DNA from: Klebsiella pneumoniae
GTDB lineage: Bacteria > Myxococcota_A > UBA9042
Assembly: GCA_945889325.1 (NCBI GenBank)
Contig: CAMDBH010000001.1
Location: 62,001 to 126,000 of the forward strand
Direction of reading: 5' to 3'
Length of the DNA stretch: 64,000 nucleotides
Shown: positions 44,744 to 56,519 of the stretch, in pieces
Numbering within the stretch: position 1 is the stretch's first letter
Layout: every line of letters starts with the position of its first letter
The notes under the pieces: generated by a model
Told to the model about the DNA's origin: nothing
Database searches by the model: none
The model's input: the letters and a program-made list of their open reading frames with translations, nothing else
Program-made: the position numbers and the translations under genes

Positions 44744-47023
44744 TTGAAACGCGACGTGAACCCATCGGCGATCAACCTGCAACCGCGCAAGCTGCAACCG
44801 CAAATGCGCGGGCAACTGCGGCCGATTTTGCGGGTGGTGGCGCAGGTGCGGGCGCGACTTTGGCGGCAGGTTTTTGTCACCCGGACGCTGAAATGGCTAG
44901 CGATCATCGCGATTCCCACGGCGGTGACGGTGCTGGCGATGCGCGTGGGCTGGCTGGCGCAGCAATGGGACGATCGGGCGCTGGTTGCGCTGGCTGTTGG
45001 GTTGGCGGCGGCGTTGCTCTATGCCGCATTGCATTTACGCCCTTGGCTTGCGACGGCGATTGCCATTGATAGTCGGGCAGGTAGCGGTGATCAGTTGTCG
45101 ACCGCGCTGTGGCTGGCGGCGCAAGATCGCAGTGACGCTTGGGCGATTGTGCAGGCCCAGCATGCCACTGATTTTGCCCGGCAATTGGATATCCGGCCCC
45201 TGTTTCCGTGGCTCATGCCGCCCGCGTTGCGTTGGGCGTGGTCGCCGGCGCTGGCCCTGCTGGTTGCGCTGTTGCTGCCGATTCAGGCGTTGCTCGGCGC
45301 GCTGCGTTCGAAAGATCCGGCGGATGCCTGTGGGGTTGCCCTTCAAATGCCGAACCCACCCAAGGGCTTTGCGACCGCCCGCGATCTGCTGGATGAAAAT
45401 GCGCTGGATATTTTGCAAATGGACAAAGCGCTGTTGCAGGACATCACGGCGCAAGTACAGGATCCTTCGACAAAACTTTGGCTGAACAAGGTCGCGCATG
45501 TGCTGCAGGGCATGGCCGATGGGACGTTGGACAAAACGCAAGCGCTTGAGCAACTGGCGCAATTGGAAGCGCAAAAGCCCAATTTGAAAGCACTGTCTGA
45601 AGTGCTGGATTCGCAAGATCCGCCCAAAGCCGCCGACGCCGACGCGCTGCCGAGCGATCCCAATGTCGCCGAACAACAAAAGGATCTGGCCCTGAAAAAT
45701 GCTGTGGCCGAAGCGGCAAAAAAGGCGGCAGAAACTGCTCCGGAAGGGGCCGAAAAAGAGGCGATGAAAAAAGCGGCGTCAGAAAAAGATCTGGGCGCGT
45801 TGGGCAAGATTGCGGAAAAATTGGCGGAAAAAGATTTAAGTGACAAGGACTTGGAGAAATGGGTCAAGGCGTTGGAAAAATTTGCCGATGGCCTCAAGGA
45901 CCAAAAGATTCCGGAAAAATTTAAGGCGCTTGCCGATCGCATCCAAAAACTGCAGGAAAAACGCGCCAATGAGGGCGGCTTGGCCAAGAACGATCAAGAG
46001 CGTTTGCAGCAGGCGCGGCATGAGCTGGCCCAACTCAAGCAGAATCAGGGAGATGCCCAGGCTGCACAGCATGAGGTGGAGCGGCTTGAACGTGGGGCGC
46101 GGCAGGCAGCGGACGAATTGCGCCGCCAACAGCAGCAGGAAGGCCAAGGGCGCGTGGGCAAAAATGGCCAGCAAGGTGGTGATAAGAATGGTGAAAAGTC
46201 GGGGGCTGGCAAAGGCGGCCAAGGGGCCAAAGAACAGTTCAAGCAGGCGATGCGGGCAGCGGCCAACGAATTGAAACGCGAGCAAAACAACCAAGAGGCG
46301 CGGCAAGCGTCGCGCATCGCGCAAGAGCGCATGAAACAGGCGCGCGAGGCGCTGGAGCGCGGCAGCGAGCAGGGTCAGGCGCGCAAGTCTTTTGATCGCA
46401 AGGCCAAATCGAAAGGTGGGTCTGAAAGCGGTGAGGAAGAGGAACAAGAGGACAGCCAGCGAGGAAGCAGCCAGCAGCGGAAAGCCAAGCGAAATCAGGA
46501 GGAACAAGACGAGCGCGACGCGCTGCGCGAGGCCAACGCCCAACGCGCGCGCAAGGCTGGCCAGGGACGCGAAGAAGTCGGCGAGGATGGCGACGGCGGC
46601 GAGCCGCAACAAGGGCAAAAGAAATCAGGGCATAAGCTCGGCAAGGGCAAACTGGACGATCCGGGGCGCATGAGCCAGATGCGCGACGAAGCGGCCCAAG
46701 GCGCAGGCGGCCAAAAGGGCGATGGGCCCGATGGCAAGGACAATGGCAACGGCCAGGGTCACCAGAAAGGCGATGATCGCAAAGGCGATTCCAAAGGAGT
46801 CCAAGGCGGCAAGCGCGAAAAACTCACCGGCCAGGCAGGCGATGGACCCGACGTCAAGAAAGTCATGAACGACACGGCGAAAAAAGGCTTTGCCCGTGCC
46901 GGCTGGCGGCAGATCTACGTCGATTACAGCGGTGTGGCGGAAGAAATGCTCGACAAAGAAAATTTGCCGCCGAGTCGGCGAGCCGCAGTGCGGCGTTATT
47001 TTGAGCAAATTCGACCGCGGTAG
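44744..47023 (+). CDS. Large membrane protein heading the MoxR operon (DUF4175-like)
   Basis: Two closely spaced membrane helices near the start (TLKWLAIIAIPTAVTVLAM and ALVALAVGLAAALLYAAL) and another (PALALLVALLLPIQALLGAL) precede a long, highly charged, helical, low-complexity segment rich in Gln/Lys/Glu/Gly. The C-terminus is conserved-looking: RQIYVDYSGVAEEMLDKENLPPSRRAAVRRYFEQIRPR, as in proteins encoded upstream of MoxR in related bacteria. TTG 44744 with GGAG is proposed; GTG 44660 is the track start. Confidence 0.7.
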   Translation: MKRDVNPSAINLQPRKLQPQMRGQLRPILRVVAQVRARLWRQVFVTRTLKWLAIIAIPTAVTVLAMRVGWLAQQWDDRALVALAVGLAAALLYAALHLRPWLATAIAIDSRAGSGDQLSTALWLAAQDRSDAWAIVQAQHATDFARQLDIRPLFPWLMPPALRWAWSPALALLVALLLPIQALLGALRSKDPADACGVALQMPNPPKGFATARDLLDENALDILQMDKALLQDITAQVQDPSTKLWLNKVAHVLQGMADGTLDKTQALEQLAQLEAQKPNLKALSEVLDSQDPPKAADADALPSDPNVAEQQKDLALKNAVAEAAKKAAETAPEGAEKEAMKKAASEKDLGALGKIAEKLAEKDLSDKDLEKWVKALEKFADGLKDQKIPEKFKALADRIQKLQEKRANEGGLAKNDQERLQQARHELAQLKQNQGDAQAAQHEVERLERGARQAADELRRQQQQEGQGRVGKNGQQGGDKNGEKSGAGKGGQGAKEQFKQAMRAAANELKREQNNQEARQASRIAQERMKQAREALERGSEQGQARKSFDRKAKSKGGSESGEEEEQEDSQRGSSQQRKAKRNQEEQDERDALREANAQRARKAGQGREEVGEDGDGGEPQQGQKKSGHKLGKGKLDDPGRMSQMRDEAAQGAGGQKGDGPDGKDNGNGQGHQKGDDRKGDSKGVQGGKREKLTGQAGDGPDVKKVMNDTAKKGFARAGWRQIYVDYSGVAEEMLDKENLPPSRRAAVRRYFEQIRPR

Positions 47024-47045
47024 GATGCATCAGGGAGAAGTAGCA

Positions 47046-48056
<1,011 letters not shown>

Positions 48057-48071
48057 CCGCCGGAGTGAACA

Positions 48072-48986
48072 ATGGCGGACGGAGAAAATCAGCACATTCG
48101 TCAGGATCTGTTCGACGCGAGTTTTCTGGGCAAAGTCGAGCAGTTGGCGTTGATGGCGCGGCGGATGGCGACCTCGGGGCAACGCGCGCAACGCCGCAGT
48201 CGCAAGGTCGGCAGCGGGATCGAATTTGCCGATCACCGCGACTACGAGCCGGGTGACGACCTGCGCGGCATCGATTGGAATTTGTTTGCGCGCACCGAAC
48301 GCCTGCAACTGCGGCAATATGAAGAGGAAGAGGATCTGAGCGTGTATTTTCTGCTCGATCGCTCCTCCTCCATGGGGATGGCCGCGGACGGTGAGACGCA
48401 TCTGTTGGATCGCGCGCTGCAAGTGACCGCAGCTCTTGCGTATATTTCATTGTCGAATCTGGATCGGGTCGCGGTGGTGCCGTTTGACGACCATGCGCCG
48501 CCGCCGATGCGACCGCTGCGCGGCAAAAGTCAGTTCTTCCGCATCCTGCGCGCGCTTTCGGCGGTGCGTCCGGGCGGAAAAACCAATATCACGCAGTCGC
48601 TGCAACTGTTCACGCGCACGCAGCCGCGCAGCGGACTGGCCGTGATCATTAGCGATTTTTACGATCCGACGGGCCTTGGCGATGGCCTACGCGATCTGGC
48701 GCTGCGCGGCTTTGAGCCGATGGTGCTGCATCTATGCGATCGGTCGCTGCTCGATGCCGACATCCAAGGCGATTTGACGCTTATCGATTGCGAAACCAAG
48801 CAACTGCGCGAATTTGTTCTGACGCCGGCGTTGATGGCGCAATACCGCAAAGTCTTTGAGGAATTCTCGCAGGAAATCAGCCGTGCGGCCCGCTCCGCCA
48901 ACGCGCGCTGCCTGCAAGTCGACATCAGCGTGCCATTTGACGACGTCGTCATGCGCATCTTCCGTCAAGGAGGCTTCCTAGGCTGA
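48072..48986 (+). CDS. DUF58 (VWA-like) protein
   Basis: The DUF58 signature GIEFADHRDYEPGDDLRGIDWNLFARTERLQLRQYEEEED is at residues about 50-90, followed by a VWA core with LLDRSSSMG (DxSxS). It has no membrane segment, so it probably acts in the cytoplasm with MoxR. The stop overlaps the next start (TGATG). Confidence 0.92.
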   Translation: MADGENQHIRQDLFDASFLGKVEQLALMARRMATSGQRAQRRSRKVGSGIEFADHRDYEPGDDLRGIDWNLFARTERLQLRQYEEEEDLSVYFLLDRSSSMGMAADGETHLLDRALQVTAALAYISLSNLDRVAVVPFDDHAPPPMRPLRGKSQFFRILRALSAVRPGGKTNITQSLQLFTRTQPRSGLAVIISDFYDPTGLGDGLRDLALRGFEPMVLHLCDRSLLDADIQGDLTLIDCETKQLREFVLTPALMAQYRKVFEEFSQEISRAARSANARCLQVDISVPFDDVVMRIFRQGGFLG

Positions 48987-50995
48987 TGAGCGGATTGCTG
49001 ACCGATCCACGTCAAGTCTTTGAACTTGCTGGAATTATCCTATCCGCCCTGGCGCTGTTGTATGTGCTGCGGCCGCGCCGACGCCAAGTTGAAGTGCCGT
49101 TCGGCGGGCTGTGGCAGCGGGTGCTGGAGCAGTCGCAAGCGCAGGTGTTGGGGCAAAATTGGCGGCGCTTGCTGTCTTTTTTGCTCTTCGCTTGTATCGC
49201 GGGTCTGGTGATCGCGGCGTTGGCCGACCCACTTTTGCGCACGACGACGGACCCTCAGGCGCCGTTGTCAGCCGCGCGGCACACGGTTTTGATTGTGGAT
49301 ACGTCGGCTTCGATGGCGGCAACCGATGGCACGCTGCAAGGCCGCGTCGTGTCGCGTTTGCAGGAAGCGGTCGCTACCGCTCAAATTTGGCTCGATCGCG
49401 CCCCGGAGGATGAAAAATTCCTGCTGATCGCGGCGTCGGGTCAGGCCGTTGTCCGCAGCGGTTGGGGTACACAACGCGATGTCCTTAAACAGATTTTGCG
49501 CGATTTGTCGCCGACGCAGGGCGGTCTGGATCTGCGCGCGGCGCTTGCGGTGGCCGAGCAAGCTTTGAAAAATCAGCAAGATCCGCGCATTGTCTTGCTC
49601 AGCGATGGCGGACCGGCCCTCGATTTGGCGCAAATGGCCACAAGCAGCGTGGAGCACGGCTGGGTCGGACCGGCGCGGCTGTACGATCCGCTGGATGGCC
49701 AAAGGAAGTGGCGCGAGCCGCTGAATAGCGGGCTGCAAAATTTGGCGGTCGAGGAAGTGCGCATTCGCCCCGATGCAGCCGACAGCGGCCGCGGCACCTT
49801 GAGCGCGCGGGTGCGCAACGACGGTTTGCACACGGTGGCGGCGCAACTGCTGCTGTCGGCAGCGGATCAGGCGCAATTACCTGCGGATTTTGCTCAGGAT
49901 GCAGCCCTGCGCCGTGTCGTCGATGTCAGCCTGCCGCCCGGCGTCAGTCAGCAGACTGTGGCGGCGCTGGATCTGACTTCTGCGCGTTTTGGAGTGCATA
50001 TCCGGCCTGTGCAGCCTGATTTTGCCGATATCGCTGCGCATGACGACTGGGGTTTCGCGGTGTTGCCGGCGCTCGGCAAGCTCGGTGTGCTTTTGGTGGG
50101 CGCGCAAGAAAATATGTATTTGCGCGCGGCGCTCTTGGCCAACGACCGCGTCGTACCCACCTTGGTCGGACAAAAGGACTACAAACCTGGGGACTTTGCC
50201 GCCAGCGACCGCGGTCGCCATCACATCGACGTGGTGATCCTCGATCAGGTTTCCGCCCTGCCCCCGGCCGGACAACCGTATTTGCGCATTCAAGGGTACG
50301 ACGCAGCGGTCGATAAACCAACGCAGTTGAAATCCAATCCTGAACTCATCGTCCGAGCCGGCGAACACCCATTGATGCGCGGGGTTAGCTTTCAGGATAC
50401 CAATTTCGGAGCGGTGCGGATCGCGCAAACGCAAACCGATGACATCGTGCTCGCCGTGGCGCGTCCGGCAAATCCTGTGATGATCGCTAGCGTTCTGCCT
50501 GTGCGGTCGGTGATGTGGGGCCTCGATCTCAGCGACACCGATTTGCCGTTGCGTTACGCCATGCCGATCTTGTTGGGCAACGCGATTACGTGGCTGGCCG
50601 GACAGGATGAGCAACTGGTCGCGCCGCTGGAACTGGGCCGGCCGTGGTCCGTGGAATCACCTGAAAATGCGACGGATTGGCAGTACCTAGAGCCCGGACG
50701 ACCCGCACAGGCGGCGCGATCTTCGGCGGCGCAATTGCTGGCGAGTTCTGAAACGCATGGGATTCACGCCTGGCGAGCGCGCGAAGGCCAAGTCGTAGCG
50801 CGCGCAACCGTCCTACCCGCGAGCGAATCGCTTGTAATCGTGAACCCTTCTGGAAAAAGCTACGCCGAACGGCCGGCACGACTCGGGCCGCCGCCAGATC
50901 ACGCGATGTGGCCGCTTTGGGCACGCTGGCTGATCGCGGCGGCCGTGGCGTTGGTCGTGGAGTGGTTCTTGTACCTGCGGCGGAGGACGCTATGA
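48986..50995 (+). CDS. BatA-type membrane VWA protein
   Basis: N-terminal helices (LAGIILSALALLYVL and LLSFLLFACIAGLVIAALA) follow the BatA layout, with VEVPFGGLWQRV between them. The VWA domain has MIDAS DTSAS (TVLIVDTSASMAA) and IVLLSDGGPALD. A large extracytoplasmic region and a final helix (WLIAAAVALVVEWFLYLRRR) complete 669 residues. It overlaps the neighbours at both ends, so the operon is tightly coupled. Confidence 0.88.
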   Translation: MSGLLTDPRQVFELAGIILSALALLYVLRPRRRQVEVPFGGLWQRVLEQSQAQVLGQNWRRLLSFLLFACIAGLVIAALADPLLRTTTDPQAPLSAARHTVLIVDTSASMAATDGTLQGRVVSRLQEAVATAQIWLDRAPEDEKFLLIAASGQAVVRSGWGTQRDVLKQILRDLSPTQGGLDLRAALAVAEQALKNQQDPRIVLLSDGGPALDLAQMATSSVEHGWVGPARLYDPLDGQRKWREPLNSGLQNLAVEEVRIRPDAADSGRGTLSARVRNDGLHTVAAQLLLSAADQAQLPADFAQDAALRRVVDVSLPPGVSQQTVAALDLTSARFGVHIRPVQPDFADIAAHDDWGFAVLPALGKLGVLLVGAQENMYLRAALLANDRVVPTLVGQKDYKPGDFAASDRGRHHIDVVILDQVSALPPAGQPYLRIQGYDAAVDKPTQLKSNPELIVRAGEHPLMRGVSFQDTNFGAVRIAQTQTDDIVLAVARPANPVMIASVLPVRSVMWGLDLSDTDLPLRYAMPILLGNAITWLAGQDEQLVAPLELGRPWSVESPENATDWQYLEPGRPAQAARSSAAQLLASSETHGIHAWRAREGQVVARATVLPASESLVIVNPSGKSYAERPARLGPPPDHAMWPLWARWLIAAAVALVVEWFLYLRRRTL

Positions 50996-53796
50996 CGCCC
51001 AAGCGCCCACAGCTGCTTACTTTTGTTGCCGTGCTTGTGCTGTCGTGTGCGCTGGCGTTTGGCACGTTGTGGGCGTGGCCGCGGTGCGAAAACTGGTTGC
51101 AGATTCAAGGCATCACATTGGCTCAACCCAATTTGCTCTGGTTAGGCGCGTTGGCGTTCCTACTGCCCTTGGCGCTGCCGTGGTCGCGGACCGACTTGCC
51201 CAAATGGCAGCAATTCGTTCAAGTTTTGCTGCGGATGTCATTGGTTGCGCTGTTGGCCTTCACGGTTGCGGGGCCGCGTTCGCTGCAGGAACAACCCAAA
51301 CGCGTGCAGATCATCCATTTGGTCGATCGCTCTGAATCTGTGCCCGATGCCCTGTTGCGCGCGGCTGAAGATGGCATTGTGCAAAGTGAAATAGCGACCC
51401 GGGCGTGGGCGAAAAAGCAGCCGTTTGACCCATTGCGTGTGGCTGAAACCCAGGCGCCCGCGGTCCAGGTGATCGCTTTTGACGCCCATGCCGTGCTGCT
51501 GCCGTGGCCACCGACGGGCACCGATACGGAAAGCATTCCAGCGCTTACGCTTGCCCGCGATGCCGATAGCGGGTTGCAAACGGACCTAGCGGGAGCGCTG
51601 AATGCCGCCCTGGCGACGCTGGATGGCCACAGTGTCGCCCATTTTGTGCTGTGGTCAGATGGCGTTGAGACGCGCGGCGATGCCCGGCGTTTCACAGAGG
51701 CGCTTAAGCGCGCGGGCGTCCAATTGCACACGCCCGTTTTGCCGCCGATGCCGCAACCGGCTGAATTTGTCGTAGAACGTTTTGAGTTGCCGGCGGTTGT
51801 GCGCTCCAATGTGCCCTTCCCTGTGGCGATTTTTGTGCAAACCACCGCGCCGTGCCAAGTGCGCTGCACTTTGATGGCGACCGGCAGCAAAGTCGCGCCC
51901 ACGCAGATGAATCTGGCCGCGGGCCACGCGCGCATCGCGCTTGGCGAGTTGCGCTTGCGCGACACTGGCACGGCGGAAATCGCCGCCGCGTGCCAAGTCT
52001 TGCAGGGCAAGGATCGCTTCGCCAGCAACAATGCCCAACGCGGCCGCGTGGTTGTGCGGGCGCGACCGCGACTGCTCTACGTCGAAGGCCGCATGAACCA
52101 AGCGCAATACTTGACGCGGGCGCTGATCGACGACTTTGAAGTCGACGCGGTGCCTGAAGACGGCCTGCCGCGAAGTCTAGGAGAACTCAAGCATTATGCG
52201 GGCATCATCTTGAGCGATGTGCCGAGGATCTCTGCCCGCGGCGTGCCGTTGCTGACTGACGGCGATATGCGCAACTTGGATGCCTTTGTCCGCCAAGGCG
52301 GCGGGCTTTTGGTGATCGGCGGTGAAAACAGCCTTGGGTCGGGTGGGTATCAAAATACGTATTTTGACAAAGTCGTGTTGCCGGTGAAGATGGACGTTGA
52401 AAATACATTGGAATCTCCGACGATCGCGATCATGCTGGCGATCGACAAATCAGGCTCGATGCAAGGGCAAAAGATTGAATTGGCTAAGGAAGCGGCGCGG
52501 GCAACGGCAGAAGCTTTGGGTGAAGAAGATCGCATCGGCATCGTGGCTTTTGATCAGGAGGCCAAATTGGCGGTGCGGCTGCAGCGGGCGGGCAATCGCT
52601 TTCGTATTGCTAGTGATATTTCGCACTTACAAGCATCGGGCGGCACGCACATCTATCCGGCCTTGGAACTGTCGTATCAGCAACTGCTGGCGATACCTGC
52701 AAAAATCAAACACGTCATCGTGATGACCGATGGCCAAGCGCCGCGCCAAGGGATCGATACGCTGATCCGCCAGATGCGCAAATCTGGGATAACCGTGTCA
52801 TCAGTGGGCGTTGGCAGTGATGTCGATCGAGGGCTGCTGGAGATGATCGCCGACCGCGGCGGCGGCCGCAGCTATTTTACCGACCGACCCGAAACGCTGC
52901 CGCGGATTTTTGTCAAAGAAACCAAACTGATCGCGGGAGAATCGGTGATCGAGCAAACGGTGCGGGCGGTGCGGGTGGCCAAGGGGCGGATCGATTTGCT
53001 GCAGGGCGTCCATATCGAAAATGCCCCAGCGCTGGGCGGCTTTTTGCCAACCAAGGTCAAACCGGGCGCGGAAGAAATTCTGCGTTTGAACAACGGCAAG
53101 CCGCTTTTGGTGCGCTGGCGTTTGGGCTTGGGCAAAGTCGCCGTGTGGACCAGCGACTTGAAGAACCGATGGGCTGCAAAATGGCTAGATTTTCAAGGCT
53201 ATTCTGTCTTGGCGCGCCAACTGTCGCGCGATCTTTTGCAAGAACAACTCGGCGCCGAAGTCAAAGTGCAATTGACGCGCGAAATCGAACGCCTGCGCGT
53301 CGCCGTCGATGCCGTGGATGAGGGGGAGGCCTATATGCAAGGTCTGGTTGCGCAAGCAGATATTCAGCTGCCCGATGGCGCGCACCAGCACGTCGCCCTG
53401 GCCGAAGTCGCCGCCGGTCACTACGAAGCCACGCTGCCCCTGACTCAATTGGGACCGTATGACGTGTACGCAACCCTGCGCGCGAGCGCGGAAACGCCCG
53501 TGCTGGCGTCCGGTCGCGCGACGGCCGTGCACCCCTATCCGGACGAGCATCGCCTGCCCGACGTGCACGCGGCGATCGCGGCTGATCTAGTTGCGGCGAC
53601 AGGTGGGCAGTTGAACTCCAAACCCGCGCAATGGCTGGATAATCGCGGTCAAACGCACAAGGATTGGCTGTGGCTGTGGCCGGATCTGGCGCGCGCTTGT
53701 TTGGTGCTGTTGCTGGTGGACGTGCTGCTGCGCCGCATCCGCTTGGGCCGAGCGCCGCGGACCAAATGGTACGCGCTGCGGCGCGCGGCCAAATAG
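50992..53796 (+). CDS. Giant VWA/GATase-like membrane protein
   Basis: ATG 50992 overlaps the previous stop (ATGA), giving 934 residues; the track start is upstream. N-terminal helices (FVAVLVLSCALAFGTLWAW and ALAFLLPLALPW) and a first VWA-like segment precede a GATase-like domain (AFVRQGGGLLVIGGENSLGSGGYQ) interrupted by a second VWA domain with IDKSGSMQGQK and HVIVMTDGQAP. A C-terminal helix (LARACLVLLLVDVLLRRI) closes it. It is a paralogue in layout of the protein at 31282. The stop abuts uvrB directly. Confidence 0.85.
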   Translation: MTPKRPQLLTFVAVLVLSCALAFGTLWAWPRCENWLQIQGITLAQPNLLWLGALAFLLPLALPWSRTDLPKWQQFVQVLLRMSLVALLAFTVAGPRSLQEQPKRVQIIHLVDRSESVPDALLRAAEDGIVQSEIATRAWAKKQPFDPLRVAETQAPAVQVIAFDAHAVLLPWPPTGTDTESIPALTLARDADSGLQTDLAGALNAALATLDGHSVAHFVLWSDGVETRGDARRFTEALKRAGVQLHTPVLPPMPQPAEFVVERFELPAVVRSNVPFPVAIFVQTTAPCQVRCTLMATGSKVAPTQMNLAAGHARIALGELRLRDTGTAEIAAACQVLQGKDRFASNNAQRGRVVVRARPRLLYVEGRMNQAQYLTRALIDDFEVDAVPEDGLPRSLGELKHYAGIILSDVPRISARGVPLLTDGDMRNLDAFVRQGGGLLVIGGENSLGSGGYQNTYFDKVVLPVKMDVENTLESPTIAIMLAIDKSGSMQGQKIELAKEAARATAEALGEEDRIGIVAFDQEAKLAVRLQRAGNRFRIASDISHLQASGGTHIYPALELSYQQLLAIPAKIKHVIVMTDGQAPRQGIDTLIRQMRKSGITVSSVGVGSDVDRGLLEMIADRGGGRSYFTDRPETLPRIFVKETKLIAGESVIEQTVRAVRVAKGRIDLLQGVHIENAPALGGFLPTKVKPGAEEILRLNNGKPLLVRWRLGLGKVAVWTSDLKNRWAAKWLDFQGYSVLARQLSRDLLQEQLGAEVKVQLTREIERLRVAVDAVDEGEAYMQGLVAQADIQLPDGAHQHVALAEVAAGHYEATLPLTQLGPYDVYATLRASAETPVLASGRATAVHPYPDEHRLPDVHAAIAADLVAATGGQLNSKPAQWLDNRGQTHKDWLWLWPDLARACLVLLLVDVLLRRIRLGRAPRTKWYALRRAAK

Positions 53797-55767
53797 TTAC
53801 ATCACCGCCATTAAGACCTGTTCCAGATGCCGCGCTTCGTCGCGCAAACGCGCAGCTTCTTCAAATTCCATGGCGACGGCCGCTGCCTTCATGCGTTTGC
53901 GCACGTCCGTGATCTGCTTTTCAAGCTCTTGGCGGCCCTTTTTATTAAGTGCGGTAAATGATTCACCAAGTGCCACTTCGATCTTGGCCGGTTCCACCGA
54001 TTTGCGCACCGATTGCGGAGTAATATCGTGGCTCAGGTTGTGCAAAGTCTGCTTTTCGCGACGTCGAGTGGTCTCCTCGATCGCCGCTTTCATGGAATCG
54101 GTGATGCGATCGGCGTAAAGAATGACCCGGCCTTCAATATTGCGCGCCGCGCGGCCGATGGTCTGAATCAACGATCGCCGCGATCGCAAAAAGCCTTCTT
54201 TGTCCGCATCGAGGATCGCCACCAGCGATACTTCTGGAAGATCAAGGCCTTCACGCAAAAGATTGATGCCAACCAGCACGTCAAAGTCGCCTGCGCGCAA
54301 GCCGCGAATGAGTTCGATGCGCTCCAACGTATCGACGTCGCTGTGCATGTAGCGAACGCGAACGCCCAGTTCTTCATAATATTCGGTCAGATGCTCCGCC
54401 ATCCTTTTGGTCAGCGTGGTGACCAGCACGCGTTCCTTCTTGGCCGCGCGAATGCGAATTTCTCCCAGAAGGTCATCCACTTGACTGCCCACCGGCCGAA
54501 TTTCAACTTCTGGGTCGACCAAACCGGTGGGACGCACCAACTGTTCGACGATCACGCCCTGGGTCTGTTCCAACTCAAAATCGCCCGGCGTGGCCGAGAC
54601 GTAGACCAACTGCGGGACCTTGGCCATGAATTCTTCAAATCTTAACGGACGGTTATCCATCGCCGACGGCAAGCGAAAGCCGTGATCGACCAGCGTTTCC
54701 TTGCGCGAACGATCGGCGCGAAACATGCCGCCGATCTGGCCGACCATCACGTGCGATTCATCGAGAAAGGTCACGAAATTCTTTGGAAAATAATCGATGA
54801 GTGTCGGCGGCGGTTGCCCAGCTTCGCGACCGGTCAGGTGGCGGGCGTAATTTTCAATGCCGTTGCAGAAACCGCGGCTCTGCAGGTTCTCCAAATCGTA
54901 CATCGTGCGTTGTTCCAAGCGCTGCGCTTCCAGCAATTTGTGCGATCCGCGCAGATCAGTTAAGCGGGTTTGCAATTCTTGCGCAATACTTTCACGGGCT
55001 TGAGCCAGCTGCGCCTCCGGCGTGGCGTAGTGCGAATTGGGGTAGATCGCCAGTTGATCGGTTTGTCCGGTGATTACCCCCCTGAGCGGATCAACCCATT
55101 GTAATTTTTCGATTTCATCGCCCCAAAGGCTGATTCGCACCGCGCGATCGTCGTGGTAAGCCGGCTGCAATTCGATCACGTCGCCGCGAACGCGAAAGTT
55201 GCCACGCGCCAGTTCCATATCGTTGCGTTCATATTGAATATCCACAAGTTGACGCAGAAGTTCATCGCGACGGATGCGTTGGCCAACTTCAAGGTTGACG
55301 CGCATGCTCAGATAACTTTCCGCGGCTCCGATGCCATAGATGCACGATACAGATGAAACGATAATAACATCCGAGCGTTCCAGCAGCGAATACGTCGCGG
55401 CGTGGCGCATGCGATCAATTTCTTCGTTGATCATCGAATCTTTTTCGATGTACGTATCGGTCGACGGAACGTAGGCTTCGGGCTGGTAGTAGTCGTAATA
55501 ACTAACGAAATACTCAACGGCGTTGTTGGGGAACAACATTTTGAATTCAGCGTGCAATTGCGCCGCCAAAATTTTGTTTGGTGCCAAAATCAGTGCCGGA
55601 CGTTGCAGCGCCGCAATGGTCGCGGCGACCGTAAAAGTCTTGCCAGACCCCGTGACGCCGAGCAGTACTTGCGCGGAATCCCCTTTATTTAAGCCATCTA
55701 CCAGTGCGGCGATGGCCGCCGGCTGGTCGCCCGCGGGGGCATAAGGTGCGACTAATTCGAACAACAT
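53797..55767 (-). CDS. uvrB: Excinuclease ABC subunit B
   Basis: The 656-residue damage-recognition helicase of nucleotide excision repair: Walker [11 protein letters not shown], the [21 protein letters not shown] beta-hairpin, [12 protein letters not shown] (DEAD-like), [30 protein letters not shown] and [10 protein letters not shown], ending in a UVR motif ([15 protein letters not shown]). ATG 55767 with CGGAGG is right; the track start adds 84 residues. No LexA-type box was recognised upstream. Confidence 0.96.
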   Translation of the reverse strand: MLFELVAPYAPAGDQPAAIAALVDGLNKGDSAQVLLGVTGSGKTFTVAATIAALQRPALILAPNKILAAQLHAEFKMLFPNNAVEYFVSYYDYYQPEAYVPSTDTYIEKDSMINEEIDRMRHAATYSLLERSDVIIVSSVSCIYGIGAAESYLSMRVNLEVGQRIRRDELLRQLVDIQYERNDMELARGNFRVRGDVIELQPAYHDDRAVRISLWGDEIEKLQWVDPLRGVITGQTDQLAIYPNSHYATPEAQLAQARESIAQELQTRLTDLRGSHKLLEAQRLEQRTMYDLENLQSRGFCNGIENYARHLTGREAGQPPPTLIDYFPKNFVTFLDESHVMVGQIGGMFRADRSRKETLVDHGFRLPSAMDNRPLRFEEFMAKVPQLVYVSATPGDFELEQTQGVIVEQLVRPTGLVDPEVEIRPVGSQVDDLLGEIRIRAAKKERVLVTTLTKRMAEHLTEYYEELGVRVRYMHSDVDTLERIELIRGLRAGDFDVLVGINLLREGLDLPEVSLVAILDADKEGFLRSRRSLIQTIGRAARNIEGRVILYADRITDSMKAAIEETTRRREKQTLHNLSHDITPQSVRKSVEPAKIEVALGESFTALNKKGRQELEKQITDVRKRMKAAAVAMEFEEAARLRDEARHLEQVLMAVM

Positions 55768-55866
55768 GAACAGGCCTCCGAGGGTGACCGGCGCATGCAA
55801 ACACAGGGCGAACCCATGCACAAGCGCATAAATTTTACCTAGTTGTGCGGGGCATGTCGAAAACGT

Positions 55867-55894
55867 ATTGACACCCAGCGACGTTGCACTAACA
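55867..55894 (+). promoter_or_regulatory. Sigma-70-type promoter for the lipoprotein at 56052
   Basis: A perfect TTGACA (55867-55872) is followed after 16 bp by TAACAT (55889-55894), about 157 nt before ATG 56052, in the divergent gap with uvrB. Confidence 0.55.
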
Positions 55895-56051
55895 TATTGC
55901 CAGCTTGGTGGGTAATAGCTGCAAAAGGCATCGGTGCTTGTTGCAGGTAGAGTCTCAAACCGACTATTCGATGGCTTCCAAGCGGTGGCAAAAAAACCAC
56001 CGCGGCAGCGCGAAAACACGTTGAGCGTCCCAATTTTAGGAGTTTAAGCAC

Positions 56052-56519
56052 ATGGTTGCTTCGCGTTTCAATCGTATGATGTTTGCTGTTGCCGCACTTG
56101 GTCTCACCGTTGGTATGACCGGTTGCGAGAAAAAAGAAAAACCTGCCGAAGGCGCCGTTGCTGCTGAAGGCGAGAAGAAAGAAGAAGGCAAGAAAGACGA
56201 GGCTGCAAAGCCCGACGAGAAGAAAGAAGAAGGCAAGAAAGACGAAGGCAAGCCTGCTGAAGCGGCCAAACCCGCGGAAGCGGCCAAGCCTGCTGAAGCG
56301 GCCAAACCGGCTGATCCGGCTGCTGCTCCCGGCGCGGCTCCCGCCGCTGGTGCCGCCCCCGCCGCTGGCGCCATGCCGGCTGCTGGCGCCGCCCCGACCG
56401 CCGCTCCCGGTGCTGCCCCCGCGGCCGCTCCGGCTGGCGCTGCTCCCGCTGCCGCTCCTGGTGCTGCCCCGACGGCCGCTCCGGCTGCCGCCCCGGGCGC
56501 TGCTCCTGCGCACCCGTAA
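56052..56519 (+). CDS. Ala/Pro/Lys-rich low-complexity lipoprotein
   Basis: Signal peptide with lipobox GMTGC (Cys25), then a Lys/Glu-rich segment (EKKEEGKKDEAAKPDE), tandem PAEAAK units and a C-terminal Ala/Pro/Gly-rich half (AAPAAGAAP units). There is no globular domain. It may be a flexible envelope spacer or crosslinked lipoprotein. The first of three similar secreted proteins in a row. Confidence 0.75.
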   Translation: MVASRFNRMMFAVAALGLTVGMTGCEKKEKPAEGAVAAEGEKKEEGKKDEAAKPDEKKEEGKKDEGKPAEAAKPAEAAKPAEAAKPADPAAAPGAAPAAGAAPAAGAMPAAGAAPTAAPGAAPAAAPAGAAPAAAPGAAPTAAPAAAPGAAPAHP

